A stretch of 64,000 nt of DNA from Paracoccus shandongensis. GTDB taxonomy: Bacteria > Pseudomonadota > Alphaproteobacteria > Rhodobacterales > Rhodobacteraceae. The DNA lies in the NCBI RefSeq assembly GCF_017315735.1, contig NZ_JAFLRK010000008.1, positions 60,837 through 124,836 of the forward strand, in the 5' to 3' direction. Numbering within the stretch: the first letter of the stretch is position 1; every line of letters begins with the position of its first letter. The notes below the pieces were generated by a model. The model had not been told where the DNA came from, did no database searches, and saw only the letters and a list, made by a program, of their open reading frames with translations. Of the stretch, positions 61,560 through 64,000 are shown piece by piece. The translations under genes were made by a program, and so were the position numbers.

Positions 61560-61589
61560 GGATGCCGACAATGCAGTTCGTCGGCATCC
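61560..61589. terminator. strong hairpin between convergent L,D-transpeptidase genes
   Basis: Perfect 10-bp stem GGATGCCGAC / GTCGGCATCC with a 10-nt loop in the 103-bp spacer between two convergent genes. There is no T-run after it on either strand, so it is terminator-like, not a classical intrinsic terminator. Other roles are open. Confidence 0.55.
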
Positions 61590-61607
61590 TGATGCAAAAG
61601 AAGCTTC

Positions 61608-62267
61608 CTAAAACACGGTCACCTGCGTTCCGATTTCTGCTACCTCATAGAGCCGGGTGATGTGCTCATTATAAAGTCCATAGCAGCCATTTGAGGATTT
61701 CCGGCCAATCTTCCGGGTGTCATGCGTTCCGTGAATCAAATAGGCAGGCCATGAAAGATAAAGACCGTAAGGACCCAGGGGATTGTCAGGACTTCCGCCT
61801 TCAACACGCTGAGGAAGATTGGGATCTTTTTCCCGCATGCTCGGCGTCGGGGTCCAAGGGGGATTCTTTGCTTTTCTGACGATTTCAGTTTCGCCCCGGC
61901 GAGTTAGATCTTCCGTGACAGGAATAGAGCATGGAAAGACTAGGTTGATTGACCCATCACCTGACCAATAATGCAGGGCACGAGATGTGACATCCGCAAG
62001 AATCACGCCCTTTCCAAGGCTAGGGTAAAACTCACTCCAGTGCCTCGCTCGAAACGACGACTGGTTACGGCTTGGATCTGCCGTCGGATCGATTTGATAA
62101 GCGCCAAGATCGGGTGCCCCGCCGGTCGGGGGGCCGCCATAGAGGGGCTGCCCGGTATAAGGGTCAATACCTTGCGCCAGAACGGCACTGCTCGGAAGGA
62201 TCGTCGCCGTGGCAAACAACCCTCCCAGAAAACGCCGACGGTCGCTACCTGTGTCCTTCAGGACCAT
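61608..62267 (-). CDS. L,D-transpeptidase family protein (YkuD)
   Basis: 219 residues from ATG 62267. Twin-arginine-like start (SDRRRFLGGLFATATILPSSAVLA), so Tat or Sec export. The catalytic motif is YLIHGTHDTRKIGRKSSNGCYGLYNE with His and Cys. Typical of alphaproteobacterial enzymes making 3-3 crosslinks. Convergent with the previous LDT gene and divergent from a small lipoprotein gene. Confidence 0.92.
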   Translation of the reverse strand: MVLKDTGSDRRRFLGGLFATATILPSSAVLAQGIDPYTGQPLYGGPPTGGAPDLGAYQIDPTADPSRNQSSFRARHWSEFYPSLGKGVILADVTSRALHYWSGDGSINLVFPCSIPVTEDLTRRGETEIVRKAKNPPWTPTPSMREKDPNLPQRVEGGSPDNPLGPYGLYLSWPAYLIHGTHDTRKIGRKSSNGCYGLYNEHITRLYEVAEIGTQVTVF

Positions 62268-62475
62268 CACTGCCTCGTGTTCTTAGTCTGTTTATGTAAC
62301 GATTCCAGAAAGATAATTCTAAAACGTAACTTGGCCAAGAAGACGAAATGCCGTGCGGATCAAGATATTGTGCGTTCCAACCGAGACTCACTTCTGTTGA
62401 CAGAGAGCGGCCTTGTGTGCGGGGACATCGAGTGCGAGTGATCTCAGACAAGACCAACCTTTCAGGGAGATTAAA

Positions 62476-62742
62476 ATGAAAAGCAGGGCCTTTATCATCT
62501 TGGCAGCCGTTCTGCTCACTGGCGCTTGCGCAAACACTGCTCCGACGCCGGAAAATGCAGAAACCGGAGCCAACAGCCTCCCGGCAAACCTCATCGCCCT
62601 AGCTGCACCGGAGCAGGACGTTGCCTCTGCCCGTCTTAATCCAGAGGATAATTGCTATTGGTACGAGCATCGTGGTCAGGTTGAAACCACCCTTCTTCCG
62701 CTAACTACGACTGAAGGCCGCCCTATCTGTAGCCAATCGTAG
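62476..62742 (+). CDS. small lipoprotein
   Basis: 88 residues from ATG 62476 with AGGGAGAT upstream. Signal peptide with lipobox LTGAC, so lipidated at Cys18. The mature part contains SLPANLIALAAPEQDV and DNCYWYEHRGQVETTLLPL, a pattern seen in small outer-membrane lipoproteins of Rhodobacteraceae. No function known. Between two L,D-transpeptidase genes, it could be a substrate for peptidoglycan attachment. Confidence 0.75.
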   Translation: MKSRAFIILAAVLLTGACANTAPTPENAETGANSLPANLIALAAPEQDVASARLNPEDNCYWYEHRGQVETTLLPLTTTEGRPICSQS

Positions 62743-62792
62743 GCCTGACGCCGATCATGCGGGTTGGGCCAACGACATGCGAAAGGAATAGC

Positions 62793-63458
62793 CTAGTTCC
62801 GTGCAGTTACACTTTGCTCGGCTGAGTAAAGAAACGCAGTGGAGCCAATTTCTACTTTTGGGTAGAGATCGTTGATATGCACCATAACCATCCGCACGCA
62901 GCCAGAACTGGCGCTGCTGCCGATGCTCCTAGGAAAGGGGGTTCCGTGGATTCGCAAGTGGGTATCTTTGTCGCCGACATAGAGGTATAGGGCGCGCGAG
63001 CCGAGAGCGTTTTCAGGACCGGGCTCAACCCCCCCTTCAAACTGCGCATAAATCTCCGGCTCTCGGATAATCATGTTCTGTGTCGGTGTCCAATGTGGCC
63101 ATTCGGCCTTTCGCTTGATCGTGTATACACCCGGTTCGTACAAATCTCCCCGACCGATGGCCACACCATAGCGCATCGCAGTTCCACCAGTCTCAATATG
63201 GTAAAGATACTTCGCCACAGCATCCACATGGATGTCACCCGGAACGAGGCCGTCGTTGGCGATCACTCTTTGGGGCAGGAAGCGTTGGTGCAAACCCCAG
63301 GGGTTGGATGAGGCAGGATCATAACCGGGAGGAGTGACCTGAGCGTCCCAAGCAGATTTCTGTTCCTCAGTTGGCCACGATCCCGCCATCAACGGGCCAG
63401 AAATAGATGCCGAGAACAGCGCTGTGGTTGTGCAAATGAAATGTCTTCGTGTCAGCAT
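62793..63458 (-). CDS. L,D-transpeptidase family protein (YkuD)
   Basis: 221 residues with signal peptide (HFICTTTALFSASISGPLMAG). The catalytic motif reads LRIHGTPFPRSIGSSASSGCVRMV, the canonical SxGCVRM form with His and Cys. It is less GC-rich than neighbours. Third LDT in the cluster; sequence differs clearly from the other two. Confidence 0.92.
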   Translation of the reverse strand: MLTRRHFICTTTALFSASISGPLMAGSWPTEEQKSAWDAQVTPPGYDPASSNPWGLHQRFLPQRVIANDGLVPGDIHVDAVAKYLYHIETGGTAMRYGVAIGRGDLYEPGVYTIKRKAEWPHWTPTQNMIIREPEIYAQFEGGVEPGPENALGSRALYLYVGDKDTHLRIHGTPFPRSIGSSASSGCVRMVMVHINDLYPKVEIGSTAFLYSAEQSVTARN

Positions 63459-64000
63459 TTTTATGCTCCTGTACTTTTTTCGACATCCTCACAGCGCACG
63501 CTCGGATGCAACTTTCCAAACTCACAATTGATAGGTTCTCTGATCAACTTCACTTGTACGTTCGGCCCAGTTATGACCCCAAGAAGACTGGTTTCCAAAA
63601 TCCTCAAAGTGTGGCCGAACACAACCAAGTCGGCAAAGGTTTCGCCTTTCGCGTCAACCTCCCGCAAATGGCAGGTTTCATCCTCTCCGACTCCTTGCCC
63701 ACGTATTTTGTGGCTTCCTGGCAATCGGGGTAGGTCTGAAGGCGCGCATTGCCCTCGCGGCCAAGCCAGCTAGTAAGGTTTTGGTGAGGCCTAAGATGAC
63801 AATACGGTCGCTCAAAAGCTCTGCTCATGTCGCTTGCGTTCGCTCAGCCCGATCAGGCTACCCATCAGGTTGAGTGTCCTTGCTGGAAGGCGCGGGTCAT
63901 GCCGCGTTGCTGCGTAAGGCTACGCCGAGGACCGTCTTGCCTCAGCACCTGCTCTCGTCGGCCATGATGCGTTCGATGACGTCGGGCTCGCATTGCTCGT
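63459..64000. other. 542-bp stretch at the right edge without a confident gene
   Basis: Open frames here lack ribosome sites and recognised content. On the minus strand a short frame at the very edge (…DVIERIMADESRC) may be the end of a gene outside the window, possibly from a mobile element. This is not certain. Confidence 0.35.

Noticed and set aside
63830..64000. Transposase end at the right edge
   Set aside because: A few residues on the minus strand resemble the end of an insertion-sequence protein, but the match is too short to support a call.

Overview
The window is GC-rich, with tightly packed, often overlapping genes. The protein families and the plasmid-type gene set (ArdC antirestriction protein, a DUF3768 protein, addiction modules, resolvases) point to an alphaproteobacterium of the Rhodobacteraceae, probably Paracoccus or a close relative. 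This is inferred from family resemblance, not from a marker gene. No rRNA, tRNA, CRISPR array or replication gene was seen. The mosaic of accessory modules, remnants and recombinases suggests a plasmid, chromid or genomic island.

Layout. (1) 1-6.5 kb: plasmid maintenance genes (partial ArdC, LysE exporter, DUF3768 protein, small hypotheticals, BrnTA toxin-antitoxin). Two large non-coding repeats are interspersed: a ~515 bp element directly upstream of both ardC and the DUF3768 gene, and a ~200 bp element. (2) 6.5-9 kb: a fused IS1182-type transposase/UmuC remnant, a YrbG-type Ca2+/Na+ exchanger and a decayed reading frame. (3) 9.2-16.7 kb: an OxyR-like LysR regulator divergent from a complete seven-gene Mrp Na+/H+ antiporter operon (A-G), with a tandem universal stress protein gene coupled to its end. 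(4) 16.7-35.6 kb: a defence and mobility island. A minus-strand operon encodes a SNF2 helicase, a DUF4391 protein, a type III Mod methyltransferase and a Res helicase-nuclease. Divergent from it are a DUF4365(-APAZ) nuclease gene and a short prokaryotic Argonaute gene, a SPARDA-type abortive defence system. VapBC, a resolvase, DUF3800 and DUF2971 proteins, an intact IS with 4 bp target duplication, and a second resolvase with an HNH protein follow. (5) 36.4-39.1 kb: arsenic resistance operon arsR-arsC-acr3-arsH. (6) 39.6-64 kb: heavy-metal and envelope island. It holds a cytochrome c gene in intact and nonsense-mutated copies, copper chaperones (one intact, one frameshifted), an ArsR-controlled HMA-CDF exporter with lspA, CopA, DUF305, a MerR-controlled ZntA exporter with a methyltransferase and a second lspA, MntH, a DsbB/DsbA/SCO/PCuAC/SCO/DUF411 redox-copper cluster, three L,D-transpeptidases and an M23 peptidase-family protein.

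How the genes fit together: regions 5 and 6 would detoxify As, Cu and Zn/Cd/Pb at the inner membrane and handle copper and disulfides in the periplasm. Region 3 gives Na+/pH homeostasis. Region 4 protects against phage and plasmids by modification-restriction and by guide-directed collateral nuclease activity. Gene calls rest on translated sequence and motif recognition only; no database search was run.
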